Assembly (NCBI RefSeq): GCF_002993335.1
Contig: NZ_PVNS01000003.1
Location: 124,001-188,000, forward strand
Reading direction: 5' to 3'
Source: Alkalicoccus urumqiensis
Lineage (GTDB): Bacteria > Bacillota > Bacilli > Bacillales > Salisediminibacteriaceae
Length of the DNA: 64,000 nucleotides
The notes beneath the pieces were generated by a model. That model saw only the letters and a program-made list of their open reading frames with translations. It searched no databases and was not told the DNA's origin. Shown here in pieces: positions 44,913 through 52,926 of this stretch (the stretch's first letter is position 1; every line of letters starts with the position of its first letter). The translations under genes were made by a program, and so were the position numbers.

Positions 44913-45902
44913 ATGAGTTGGAACATTGTGGTGACGGATTATAATTACGATACGTTTGCGCCGGAGGAGGCGGTGTTCCGGGAAGCGGGGATGGAGCTTC
45001 AGTTACGCCAGTGCCGCACGGAGGACGAAGTGATCGAGCAGTGCCGGGAAGCGGATGCGGTGCTGAATCAGTATGCACCGCTGACGCGGAGGGTGCTGGA
45101 GGCGCTGCCGGAGCTGAAAGTGATTTCGCGGTACGGTGTCGGGGTGAATACGGTCGATATGGATGCGGCCTCGAGCCTTGGCATCGTGGTGGCGAATGTG
45201 CCGGATTACTGCCAGGATGAGGTGTCGGATCATGCGATGGCGCTTCTTCTGGATGCGTCGCGAAGTGTGACGCGGATGCATCAGGCGGTGACGGAGGGAA
45301 CGTGGGATTATAAGGTCGGTGTGCCGGGCTCGCGGCTCCGCGGGCAGACGCTCGGCCTGGCGGGATTCGGCAGTATTTCCCGTATGCTGGCAGAAAAAGC
45401 GCAGGCGTTCGGACTGAAGGTGGTGGCCTATGATCCGTACGTGACGCAGGGGGATGCCGATCCGTACGGCGTGGAGATGGTGCTGATGGAGGATCTTTTG
45501 AAGCAGTCGGACTTCGTGTCCATTCATCTGCCGCAGACGCAGGAGACGGAAAAGCTGTTTGGCGAGGCGGCGTTTCAGGCGATGAAGCCGGCGGCGGTTC
45601 TCATTAATACGGCGCGCGGACCGGTCGTGGATGAAGCGGCGCTGACGAAGGCGCTTGACCGCGGGGATATCGGCGGCGCGGCGCTGGATGTGCTGGAAGT
45701 GGAGCCGCCGGCACCGGATCATCCGCTGATCGGCCGGAAGAATGTGATTCTGACGCCGCATGCCGCCTTTTATTCCGAAGAGGCGATCGTGGAACTGAAG
45801 CGGAAGGCTGCGGAAAACGTCCGCTCGGTGCTTTCCGGCACGGTCCCGCCATACGTCGTCAACCGGGACGTCATCGGGAAAACGACGCTCACGTACAAGT
45901 AG
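44913..45902 (+). CDS. D-isomer-specific 2-hydroxyacid dehydrogenase
   Basis: A protein of about 329 residues of the phosphoglycerate/CtBP type. ISRYGVGVNTVDMDAA, the nucleotide-binding LGLAGFGSISRMLAEKAQAF, the catalytic Arg in INTARGPVVDEAAL, and His in TPHAAFYSEEA are all present. It reduces a 2-ketoacid or oxidises a D-2-hydroxyacid with NAD(H); substrate not resolved. The ATG at 44913, nine bases past AAAGGG, is preferred; ATG 44907 and GTG 44904 are alternatives. Third gene of the rpiA operon. Confidence 0.85.
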   Translation: MSWNIVVTDYNYDTFAPEEAVFREAGMELQLRQCRTEDEVIEQCREADAVLNQYAPLTRRVLEALPELKVISRYGVGVNTVDMDAASSLGIVVANVPDYCQDEVSDHAMALLLDASRSVTRMHQAVTEGTWDYKVGVPGSRLRGQTLGLAGFGSISRMLAEKAQAFGLKVVAYDPYVTQGDADPYGVEMVLMEDLLKQSDFVSIHLPQTQETEKLFGEAAFQAMKPAAVLINTARGPVVDEAALTKALDRGDIGGAALDVLEVEPPAPDHPLIGRKNVILTPHAAFYSEEAIVELKRKAAENVRSVLSGTVPPYVVNRDVIGKTTLTYK

Positions 45903-45914
45903 AAACTGCTGCGT

Positions 45915-45955
45915 AAAAAACCGCCTGCTGCTGATCCGTCAGCGGCAGGCGGTCT
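45915..45955. terminator. terminator between convergent genes
   Basis: ACCGCCTGC...GCAGGCGGT with an inner TGCTGA/TCAGCG extension. The best T run is on the minus strand, for the diguanylate cyclase gene; the plus side ends CTGTTCTGTTT. Confidence 0.8.
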
Positions 45956-45973
45956 GTTCTGTTTATGATATTG

Positions 45974-46939
45974 CTACTGTGCCGGGGAGGTTTTCTGAGC
46001 GTATTTTTCTTTGTACATATTCTGGTCAGCCTCCATAAACAGCTCTTCCATCCGCCCGAGCGAGGAGGGAGTGAAAGCGCTTCCTATAGCAATAGTGAGC
46101 GGACAGTCTTCCTTCACATCGAAACGCCTTTCCTGAACGCGCTGAAGAATGTCCCAGCGGATCTGCCTCATTTCATCCATCGTCGTATCCGTAAGGAGAA
46201 GCGCAAATTCATCGCCGCCGACGCGTGCCGGAAGGACGGTTTCCGATTCCACTTCTTTTAAAATCGACGCTGTCAGGCAGATCAGGTTGTCCCCGGAGGA
46301 ATGGCCGAACCGGTCGTTCATCTGCTTTAGATTGTTCAGGTCAATGACGAAAATAGCGGCGGGGGCATCGGTTTCTTCATCGAGCTCGCGCCGCTTCTTC
46401 TCGAAAAACGTCCGGTTGTACACGTCTGTCAGTGCATCGTGGTACAGCTGATAATGCAGTTGTTCTTCCAGTTCGACACGTTCATCGATGTTTCGGAGCA
46501 CACCCTGGAGGGCAATGAGGCGGCCGTTTTTGTAAATCGGCGTCGCATATTCCTCAAACCAGCGGTAGTTTCCGTACTGATCGCGCCACCGCTGCAGAAT
46601 CGGCCGGCTGTAGTCAATTTCTCCGCGGATCTTTTTCAACTGCATTTCCGCATCATCCGGGTGAACATCGCGGAACGGGGCCTCGGGGCTCACGTACGCT
46701 TCTTTGTTGCTGCCGGGTCCGAAAAAGTTCTCGGCAGAGGGGCTTAAATAATCAAATTTCACCTTCGGATAAACGCGGGCGGCGTACATAAAATCGTTCG
46801 ATGTCTCCACCAGGTGCATAAAACGGCGGTCATACCGGCGGAACAGCGTGTTCGGCCGGACGACATAAATAAAGACAGCAAACAGCAGCGCAGCCAGCAG
46901 AATGCCAGTCAGCACACCGATGATATAGGAAGTAAACAT
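45974..46939 (-). CDS. PAS-GGDEF diguanylate cyclase with single membrane anchor
   Basis: A 321-residue protein. One N-terminal membrane helix (TSYIIGVLTGILLAALLFAV), a PAS_3-type sensor domain (about 45-155, with WRDQYGNYRWFEEYATPIY), and a GGDEF domain from about 165 with the canonical loop GGDEF at 241-245. The usual FGHSSGDNL metal segment is present; no RxxD inhibitory site is visible. It makes c-di-GMP. I take the ATG at 46939 after GAAGGAGTCCTCTTC. This is the third c-di-GMP synthase in the window; no EAL or HD-GYP partner is seen. Confidence 0.87.
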   Translation of the reverse strand: MFTSYIIGVLTGILLAALLFAVFIYVVRPNTLFRRYDRRFMHLVETSNDFMYAARVYPKVKFDYLSPSAENFFGPGSNKEAYVSPEAPFRDVHPDDAEMQLKKIRGEIDYSRPILQRWRDQYGNYRWFEEYATPIYKNGRLIALQGVLRNIDERVELEEQLHYQLYHDALTDVYNRTFFEKKRRELDEETDAPAAIFVIDLNNLKQMNDRFGHSSGDNLICLTASILKEVESETVLPARVGGDEFALLLTDTTMDEMRQIRWDILQRVQERRFDVKEDCPLTIAIGSAFTPSSLGRMEELFMEADQNMYKEKYAQKTSPAQ

Positions 46940-47365
46940 GAAGAGGACTCCTTCCACAAAGTACCCGGGGCATGTGTTCGTAACGTCGTTATGTTGTTTA
47001 TACCACGGATGGGAGAAAAAAGAAAGGAGTAAGCATAAAGAATTAGTTCAAGTGACTATTTTTCAAAGAAGAAGTGCTGATGCGGAAGTCGATAGTTCTT
47101 TTTTACAGACAGAATGTAAAACGCCTTCGCCTTTAAGCAGAAACGCAGAAAATGCAAATTCTGTACGTCGAGATCCTGATTTGAAAAAATAAATATAAGC
47201 CTTTCGAATTAGATATTACAGGATCGTATAGTTTCCTATCTCTCTTTTATCCGCCGGGCGTAAAAGCAGAAGTTTACACAATTCGACAACGGGAAATATA
47301 GTAAGTAACTTATATTTTTAGTATAAGCATAAAAGAACATAATACATGAAAGGAATGATTACAGA
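46940..47365. other. intergenic region, divergent promoters, no array
   Basis: A 426-base, AT-rich region between divergent genes. No phased words, repeat module or RNA was recognised. An AAAGGAATGATTACAG ribosome binding site for the downstream gene and AT-rich boxes near 47300-47330 are the only usable signals. Confidence 0.5.
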
Positions 47366-48895
47366 ATGAAAAAGATGAAGAGAAACGGCCTGATGGCTCT
47401 CTCGCTTTCTACGGTACTGGTAGTTGCAGCCTGTGGCAATGAGGAAAATACAAACGAAGAAGCAGCAGATAACACGAATAACACGAACGAGGCAGCAGAA
47501 GAAAACGATGGCGAAAATGCTGACGGGAACGAGAATGCTCCAGCTGAAGAAAATGCTGACGAGAATGAGAACGATTCCACAGAAGAGAATGCTGACGAGG
47601 ATGCTGAAGAAAATACAGTCGATGATGGAAGTGCTGAAGACCAGCCAAAAGTTACGGAGTTTGAGCCGGCATTCCCAGAGCAGACTAGAGCACCAGAAGT
47701 AGAGACGGAAGCAGAACTTAATGAGGAAGTTGTGGCAGAAGGTCTTGGAGTAACCTGGGGTATGGAAGAGTTCGATACAAACCGCCTGCTCATTACGCAG
47801 AGGGATGAAGCAGGACTTCATATTTTAGACCTGGAAGATGGTTCTGTGTCAGATCCAATTGAAGGGACACCAGAAGTAGATAACGAAGCGCAGGGCGGCC
47901 TGCTTGATGTAACCGTCGCACCTGATTTTGACGAATCACGAATGGTATTCCTGACGTTCGCGCAGGAAGTTGAAGGCGGCACGGTAACGGCTGTCGGAAA
48001 AGGTGCTCTATCAGAAGATGAATCTTCCCTTGAAGATTTCGAAGTCATCTTCCAGGCAGAGCCGGCATATGATGGCAGCCTGCACTACGGTGGACGTATT
48101 ATCTTTGATGATGAAGACAACCTGTTCTTAACAACGGGTGAGCGTTCCGATGATCCAATCCGCGAACGTGCGCAGGACCTGGATGCTTACCTGGGCAAAG
48201 TCATTCACATTACGCAGGATGGCGAGCCGGTGGAGTCGAATCCATTTGTCGAAGATGAAGACGCACTGGATGGTATTTACAGCTACGGTCACCGTAATAT
48301 TCAAGGTGTGGACTTCAACCCTGCAACAGGAGACTTATGGATTGTTGAATTCGGTCCGGAAGCCGGTGATGAGCTGAACATTATTGAGCCGGGCGAGAAC
48401 TACGGCTGGCCGGTCGTTTCTTATGGTCTCGAATACAGTGGTGAATTTGTCAACGAAGGTATTTCAGAACACGAGGAGCAGGGCTTTGTGGAGCCGGTAT
48501 ATTACTGGGATCCAACAAGTGCACCAAGTGGTATGTCCTTCTATGATAACGACGCTATTCCTGAATGGGAGGACGACTTGTTCATCGGTGGCTTAGCGCC
48601 GAACTATGTTGTACGTGTCGTTATTGAAGATGACCTCATCGTTGGCGAAGAGCGCCTGTTGACGGACGAAGGTGAACGCTTCCGTGATATCCTCGTAACA
48701 GAGGATGGCGCCCTGATTGCATCCACGGATGGCGGTAAAATTTATGAGGTCACGTCAGCAGATGAAGGTGCTTCAGGTGAAAACGGAGAAGAAGACACAG
48801 GTGAAAACACAGAAGAAGATACTGAAGCAGACACAGAAGAAGGTACAGAAGAGGACATGGAAGAAGATACAGCAGAAAACAATGCTGCTGAATAA
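47366..48895 (+). CDS. acidic lipoprotein, PQQ-dependent sugar dehydrogenase (soluble aldose type)
   Basis: A 509-residue secreted protein. A lipobox (VVAAC) follows a signal peptide; then about 80 residues are almost wholly Glu, Asp, Asn and Thr; residues 120-470 form a six-bladed beta-propeller of the GDH-B/YliI type (LDVTVAPDFDESRMVFLTFA, LHYGGRIIFDDEDNLFLTTG, YSYGHRNIQGVDFNPATGDL, then GENYGWPVVSYGLEYSG); the C-terminal 50 residues are again Glu/Asp/Thr repeats. It would oxidise sugars at the cell surface if PQQ is available. The gene is visibly poorer in GC at third positions than its neighbours. Conserved metal or PQQ residues (His in GHRN) are present. Confidence 0.83.
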   Translation: MKKMKRNGLMALSLSTVLVVAACGNEENTNEEAADNTNNTNEAAEENDGENADGNENAPAEENADENENDSTEENADEDAEENTVDDGSAEDQPKVTEFEPAFPEQTRAPEVETEAELNEEVVAEGLGVTWGMEEFDTNRLLITQRDEAGLHILDLEDGSVSDPIEGTPEVDNEAQGGLLDVTVAPDFDESRMVFLTFAQEVEGGTVTAVGKGALSEDESSLEDFEVIFQAEPAYDGSLHYGGRIIFDDEDNLFLTTGERSDDPIRERAQDLDAYLGKVIHITQDGEPVESNPFVEDEDALDGIYSYGHRNIQGVDFNPATGDLWIVEFGPEAGDELNIIEPGENYGWPVVSYGLEYSGEFVNEGISEHEEQGFVEPVYYWDPTSAPSGMSFYDNDAIPEWEDDLFIGGLAPNYVVRVVIEDDLIVGEERLLTDEGERFRDILVTEDGALIASTDGGKIYEVTSADEGASGENGEEDTGENTEEDTEADTEEGTEEDMEEDTAENNAAE

Positions 48896-48934
48896 GTAAC
48901 AGCGCTGCGACTGGGATAAAAGCCAGTATAGAGA

Positions 48935-48967
48935 AGCCCTTACCATTCGATGGTGAGGGCTTTCTTT
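48935..48967 (+). terminator. intrinsic terminator of the sugar dehydrogenase gene
   Basis: AGCCCTTACCAT pairs with ATGGTGAGGGCT around TCG, followed by TTCTTT. Confidence 0.87.
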
Positions 48968-48970
48968 ATA

Positions 48971-49130
48971 GAGTAAGAAATGTATAAAATCGGAAGACTT
49001 TTCTACATAGGCATACTGAGGGCTGCAGCAGTTTAAATCGGTGTTAACTACCACGTTTCTTATTATTGATAGGGCTTCTCCGCTGCCCGGCAGAAACCTG
49101 CGTGGGCTTGTTGTCTTCCAGCCGGGCGCT
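48971..49130 (+). repeat. dispersed intergenic module L, copy 3
   Basis: AAATGTATAAAATCGG, GAGGGCTGCAGCAGTTTA, TTATTGATAGGGCTTCTCCG, CTGCCCGGCAGAAACCTG and GTTGTCTTCCAGCCGGG match copies at 6327 and 27502. Starts just after an intrinsic terminator, as in the other copies, and is followed by array E. Confidence 0.63.
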
Positions 49131-49185
49131 GTTTGCACGGCTGCAGCACCCGCTCTGGTTCCTTTCACACAGCCTGAGTCGGGAA

Positions 49186-49362
49186 ACGGACCTTTTTGGA
49201 AAGCAGCGGACGTTTTTCGTGAGAAGTGAACGTTTTGGAAGGAGAAGTGATACGTTTTGACAGAAGCGGACGCCGGGCCGTCAGTTACGGACGTGCAGCC
49301 GCTGTTACTGAACATACAGCGGTCCGTTGTGATACATTCCCTGCAGAGAAGCGGACCTTTTC
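49186..49362 (+). repeat. phased word array E (GCGGACGTTTT / GTGAACGTTTT / GTGATACGTTTT family, nine words)
   Basis: Word starts 49187, 49207, 49227, 49248, 49267, 49288, 49309, 49330 and 49352; steps 20-20-21-19-21-21-21-22. Three spellings alternate: CGGAC(C/G), TGAAC and TGATAC. Same spelling set as array F. The module L copy and this array fill most of the 48896-49468 gap. Confidence 0.75.
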
Positions 49363-49452
49363 TGAAGAAGGATCAGAGCGGCTTCCCTCTCCAATAAGGC
49401 ACGAGGCAGGATGGTGAAGCTGGTTGAACATCTCAGACGCTTGGCGGGGAAA

Positions 49453-49480
49453 TAAAAAAAGACACTGCTCAGGCAGTGTC
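49453..49480 (-). terminator. intrinsic terminator overlapping the NlpC/P60 stop codon
   Basis: On the minus strand GACACTGC and GCAGTGTC pair around CTGA, followed by TTTTTTT. The stop codon (49469-49471) lies in the loop. Confidence 0.88.
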
Positions 49481-50200
49481 CGGTCGTTTCGCTCCGAGGT
49501 AGCGCTCGCTCCAGTAAGGGTTGTTCATATCTGTCTCTGTCACGCCGGTTGACGCGCCGGCGTGGATGAATTTATCGCCGCCCATGTAAATACCGACGTG
49601 CGACGGGCCGGAACGTGTTTCAAAGAAGACGAGATCGCCTTTCTGCGGCGAGGAAACCGGCTCGGACGCCGCCCACATCTGGGCCGTCGTCCGCGGCAGC
49701 TCCACACCGTGTTCTTTCATGACTTTCTGAACAAAGCCGCTGCAGTCCATGCCTGATGTCGTCGTGCCGCCCCAGACGTACGGTGTACCGAGGTAGCGCT
49801 GTGCGGACGTAAGAAGTGCATCGGCATCCATGGAAGCGGAAGGTGCTGTCTCCGTACGGCCGGCCGTCATCGTCAATGGCGGAGCCGAAGTCTGCAGCGA
49901 AGCAGCGCTCACCGGACCGCGCGTATGCTCGAAGCCGAGTGAGCCGAGCGTCTGCGGTCCGGCCGTGCCGTAGAAATTGCCGTTCGGATTGGAAATACCG
50001 TTCACCAGCTGATAGGACCGTACCGCCTTCAGCGTTTCCGCACCGAAGATCCCATCAATATTGGAGGATGGGTTGTGACCTTTTTCGGCAAGCGTCTGCT
50101 GCAGGGTACGGACAAAGCTGCTGCGGTCACCGATATTCATGGAAGGCATCGTCGATTCTGCTGCCCGGGAACCAGGTCCCTGGACGGTAGAGATATCCAT
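49469..50200 (-). CDS. peptidoglycan-binding NlpC/P60 endopeptidase without signal peptide
   Basis: A 243-residue protein. Residues 25-92 are a PG_binding_1-like domain (FVRTLQQTLAEKGHNP...GIFGAETLKAVRSYQLVNGI); residues 127-243 are an NlpC/P60 cysteine peptidase with Cys153 (GMDCSGFVQKVM), His201 (GPSHVGIYMG) and His213 (FIHAGAS). It would cleave D-glutamyl-meso-diaminopimelate bonds in peptidoglycan. No signal peptide or membrane helix is visible at the N-terminus (MDISTVQGPGSRAAESTM), so export would be unusual. I use the ATG at 50200, eight bases after GGAG, over GTG at 50209. Confidence 0.83.
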   Translation of the reverse strand: MDISTVQGPGSRAAESTMPSMNIGDRSSFVRTLQQTLAEKGHNPSSNIDGIFGAETLKAVRSYQLVNGISNPNGNFYGTAGPQTLGSLGFEHTRGPVSAASLQTSAPPLTMTAGRTETAPSASMDADALLTSAQRYLGTPYVWGGTTTSGMDCSGFVQKVMKEHGVELPRTTAQMWAASEPVSSPQKGDLVFFETRSGPSHVGIYMGGDKFIHAGASTGVTETDMNNPYWSERYLGAKRPDTA

Positions 50201-50268
50201 ATCGTTCACTCCTGTCTCAAACTCATTGTCTCTATCGTATGAAAAAAGTGGGAGAGAGACAAGGTCCG

Positions 50269-50550
50269 TTAGTCCTGTTCCCGCTTCCGGCGTCTTCTGG
50301 ATCCACCGCTTCGTTTCTGCAGCCGTTCCTGTTTTTCCTGAATGCGCTTATAGGCGGCGTCTGCTGCTTCCCGGTCCGCCGTAATATTTACGACGGCACC
50401 CTCCTCGAGCGAAAACGTCACATGGTCGCCTTCCCGTACGCCCTCCGGCAGGGAGTCTGCGGGCAGGTCGTACTGCGTACCTGCCTCTTCATGAAGCAGC
50501 ACGGCTGTGTCGTTGTCTTCAATCCGGTCAATTACGCCATGATACGTCAC
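50269..50550 (-). CDS. DUF3006 domain protein
   Basis: A 93-residue protein of the DUF3006 family: YHGVIDRIEDNDTAVLLHEE and GVREGDHVTF are the shared strands of a small beta barrel. The end is highly basic (KRSGGSRRRRKREQD). DUF3006 genes are often paired with MBL-fold ComEC-like proteins in Bacilli, as here: its GTG start overlaps the MBL stop (GTGA), and AGGAGGTGCAGCCCA lies upstream. Function unknown. Confidence 0.75.
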   Translation of the reverse strand: MTYHGVIDRIEDNDTAVLLHEEAGTQYDLPADSLPEGVREGDHVTFSLEEGAVVNITADREAADAAYKRIQEKQERLQKRSGGSRRRRKREQD

Positions 50551-51839
50551 TGGGCTGCACCTCCTGCACATGCTTTTCCTTCCGCCAGAATATCGGCGAG
50601 CCGTCCTTCGGCGATCCCGTCGACCCGCGTCAGTTCTTCCACGGATCCGAATGGACGCAGCGAAAGAATCTGCTCCGCCCGCTCGGGGCCGATATGCTGA
50701 ATGGCCTCGAGCTCTTCGGCGGAAGCATAATTAATGTCTACACAGCCTGCCGGAACGGTGCCGGCCGCTCCGCCGGAATCCGCTTCTTCAGGCTGCTCCT
50801 CTTCCTCCTCCGGAAGCGTCTCCTCCGTTTCCTGCGGTTCCACGCCGCCGTCCTGTCCGGTTTCGACCGTGTAGTCTGCGCCGTCTGTCGTCACGACGAT
50901 TGTACCGTGATCTGCCGTGCCATACAGGTCGGCGCCGGACGCTTCCACGCGCTCAACCACTTCGGCGTGCGGATGCCCATAGCTGTTATCCGCGCCGTAT
51001 GACACAATGGCGGTTTCCGGTGATACGGCATCGAGAAACGCCTGTGTCGTCGATGTGTTCGAGCCGTGGTGGCCGAGCTGGAAAATATCCGCATCCACGG
51101 GCTTCCCGCGGGACAGCATCGCTTCTTCTCCGGATGCTTCCACATCCCCTGTCAGCAGCACGGATACCTCGCCGTAAACCATGCGCACAGCAAGCGAATC
51201 GTCGTTTAAATTTCCGGAAAGCGACGACGGATGAAGCACGTCGATTTCCAGAGGACCGAGGTCAAACACATCACCGGCCCGGGGTTCTTCGTATACCGCT
51301 CCTGAACCATCGACCGCATCGAGCACCCGCTCGAACGTATTTGACGAGGTCACCGCCCCGGAAAGCCACACTTCGTCCACCGCCAGCTGCTCGAGCACAA
51401 GATCCATCTGCCCGATATGATCGGCGTGCGGATGGCTGCCGACGAGAATATCAATCTCCTCAATGCCCTGGGCGCCGAGGTAATCCACGACGTCATCCGA
51501 TTGATAGTCGCCCGTATCAAACAGCAGCGTCTCCCCGCTGTCGAGCTCAAACAGCGTCGCATCGCCCTGCCCGGCATCGATAAAATGAATCGTCATGCTG
51601 CCGGAAACATCTTCTTCCGGCTCCGCATCCGGGGGCTCCTCCGATTCCGCGCTCTCCGCGGGAGGCTCCTCTTCCGCAGCCTCTTCTCCGCCCGGCTCTT
51701 CCTCTGTCTCCTGCTGCAGATCCTCCTCTTCCGGAGCGTCGTTTTCCTCCGGCGGTTCTGTCTCCTCAGGGGTTGTGCCGCACGCACCGAGGAGAAGCAC
51801 ACTCCCCAGAAGCGCCTGCAGCCATCGCTTTCCGCGCAT
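50547..51839 (-). CDS. secreted MBL-fold lipoprotein with ComEA-like helix-hairpin-helix
   Basis: A 430-residue exported lipoprotein. Signal peptide with lipobox LGAC (Cys20), then about 55 residues of Glu/Pro linker. Residues 82-330 form a ComEC/Rec2-type metallo-beta-lactamase fold: MTIHFIDAGQGDATLFEL, SHPHADHIGQ (His136, His138, Asp140, His141), LTGDVEASGEE and LGHHGSNTST. Another acidic linker leads to a ComEA-like HhH domain (DINYASAEELEAIQHIGPER) at about 372-425. A nuclease acting on extracellular DNA or nucleotide is the likely role. GGGAGGCGGATGCG precedes the ATG. Confidence 0.83.
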   Translation of the reverse strand: MRGKRWLQALLGSVLLLGACGTTPEETEPPEENDAPEEEDLQQETEEEPGGEEAAEEEPPAESAESEEPPDAEPEEDVSGSMTIHFIDAGQGDATLFELDSGETLLFDTGDYQSDDVVDYLGAQGIEEIDILVGSHPHADHIGQMDLVLEQLAVDEVWLSGAVTSSNTFERVLDAVDGSGAVYEEPRAGDVFDLGPLEIDVLHPSSLSGNLNDDSLAVRMVYGEVSVLLTGDVEASGEEAMLSRGKPVDADIFQLGHHGSNTSTTQAFLDAVSPETAIVSYGADNSYGHPHAEVVERVEASGADLYGTADHGTIVVTTDGADYTVETGQDGGVEPQETEETLPEEEEEQPEEADSGGAAGTVPAGCVDINYASAEELEAIQHIGPERAEQILSLRPFGSVEELTRVDGIAEGRLADILAEGKACAGGAAQ

Positions 51840-51926
51840 CGCATCCGCCTCCCGACGTCAAAAGGTTTGCTCTTATTATTTCACAGGAACAGGGAGAAGA
51901 GAATACACAACTGGAGGAAAACGACG

Positions 51927-52691
51927 ATGGATTACGAAAAAACGCTTCTCTGGGAGCAGGCACAGCGCTTGAAAAAAAACGGATCGGAGCAGCTGCTGGA
52001 AGGGAGTACGCCGGTGCTCTGGTACGGAAGCCCCGGACAGGGACAGCTCGTAACGATCGGCACGAATCCGTCGAAGCGGGAGTTCACGGCGCCGGACGGT
52101 ACTTTTCTGCCGCGGGAGAAGCAGAAGTTCGCTTCGGTGACGGATGCAGTGGACGAAGCGTTTTCGTACATGGAGACGTATTTTACGGGTGGGCGTGCGT
52201 CGACGCGCTGGTTCGGCAGGCCGGGAGGAGGGAAACTCGAAGCGATGGTGGAAGCGCTCGGGTATTCCTTTTACGACGGCACGGCCGTGCATCTGGACTA
52301 CTTTCCGCATGCGACCGTGCGGCCGATGGGACAGCTCCGCGCCCCGGTGTTTGACGAAAACGAGGTGACGAAACTGCTTCTGGCACGGCTTTCCTTTGTG
52401 CAGCCGGAGCGGATCGTTGTACTGGGCAGCGAGCACTGCCGGCGGCTTGCAGAGGCTGCCGGATGGGAGGAGGCGGTGCACGTACCTGCGTATCCATCGA
52501 TCCGCGTGCAGAAGGGGGAGATTGGGGGCGTGCCGGCAGCCGGTCTTCACGCGAAACCGTCCGAGCAGATGATCGGACTTGGAAGCGGCCGGGATGCTTT
52601 CGGCATCCACCACGGGAGCTACAGCCGCCGGGACGCGCTTCTTCAGATCGGTGAGTTTGTGGAAAAAGAGGGGTTTTCAGGTAGAGGATGA
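51927..52691 (+). CDS. unrecognised protein, possibly uracil-DNA-glycosylase-like fold
   Basis: A 254-residue soluble protein. LVTIGTNPSKREFTAPDGTF resembles the water-activating motif region (GxNP) of uracil-DNA glycosylase superfamily members, and ERIVVLGSEHCRRLAEAAG resembles a later strand of that fold, but the diagnostic His motif is unclear. No membrane segment. I offer the fold as a guess only. CTGGAGGAAAACGACG precedes the ATG. Divergent from the MBL lipoprotein gene; followed by array B2. Confidence 0.45.
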   Translation: MDYEKTLLWEQAQRLKKNGSEQLLEGSTPVLWYGSPGQGQLVTIGTNPSKREFTAPDGTFLPREKQKFASVTDAVDEAFSYMETYFTGGRASTRWFGRPGGGKLEAMVEALGYSFYDGTAVHLDYFPHATVRPMGQLRAPVFDENEVTKLLLARLSFVQPERIVVLGSEHCRRLAEAAGWEEAVHVPAYPSIRVQKGEIGGVPAAGLHAKPSEQMIGLGSGRDAFGIHHGSYSRRDALLQIGEFVEKEGFSGRG

Positions 52692-52761
52692 CCCCGCAGC
52701 TGCCTGGAGCAGAGAGCCGCCGCGGGCTGCAGGCGGCAGGTTATCCGATGGGTTCCGGCAG

Positions 52762-52857
52762 GACCGCCACGCAGCGGCTGAAGATCGCCACGCCGGCGTC
52801 GAAGATCGCAACGGTGAACAGTGACACCGCCACGCGGCAGCTGAAGACCGCAACAAA
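52762..52857 (+). repeat. phased word array B2 (GATCGCCAC family, five words)
   Basis: CGC cores at 52765, 52786, 52807, 52828 and 52849, exactly 21 apart, within GACCGCCAC, AGATCGCCAC, AGATCGCAAC, CACCGCCAC and AGACCGCAAC. These are the reverse complement of the B1 and B3 words. A GCCGCCGCGGGCTGCAGGCG hairpin precedes it, and a GGCCGGCCGG/CCGGCCGGCC hairpin follows at 52884-52907, before the chemoreceptor stop. Confidence 0.75.
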
Positions 52858-52883
52858 AGTGCCGGCGGACATCGAATGCAGAG

Positions 52884-52907
52884 GGCCGGCCGGAAATCCG
52901 GCCGGCC
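52884..52907. other. strong hairpin GGCCGGCCGG-AAAT-CCGGCCGGCC
   Basis: Ten perfect GC pairs around AAAT, then ACAAGTGGTCTGTTTTCTC on the plus strand. Probably a terminator for the convergent pair of genes, though the T run is imperfect. Confidence 0.6.
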
Positions 52908-52926
52908 ACAAGTGGTCTGTTTTCTC

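Noticed and set aside
46072-46085. TGAAAGCGCTTCCT, a cre-like sequence
   Set aside because: It lies near the 3' end of the minus-strand diguanylate cyclase coding sequence, far from a promoter; likely coincidence.
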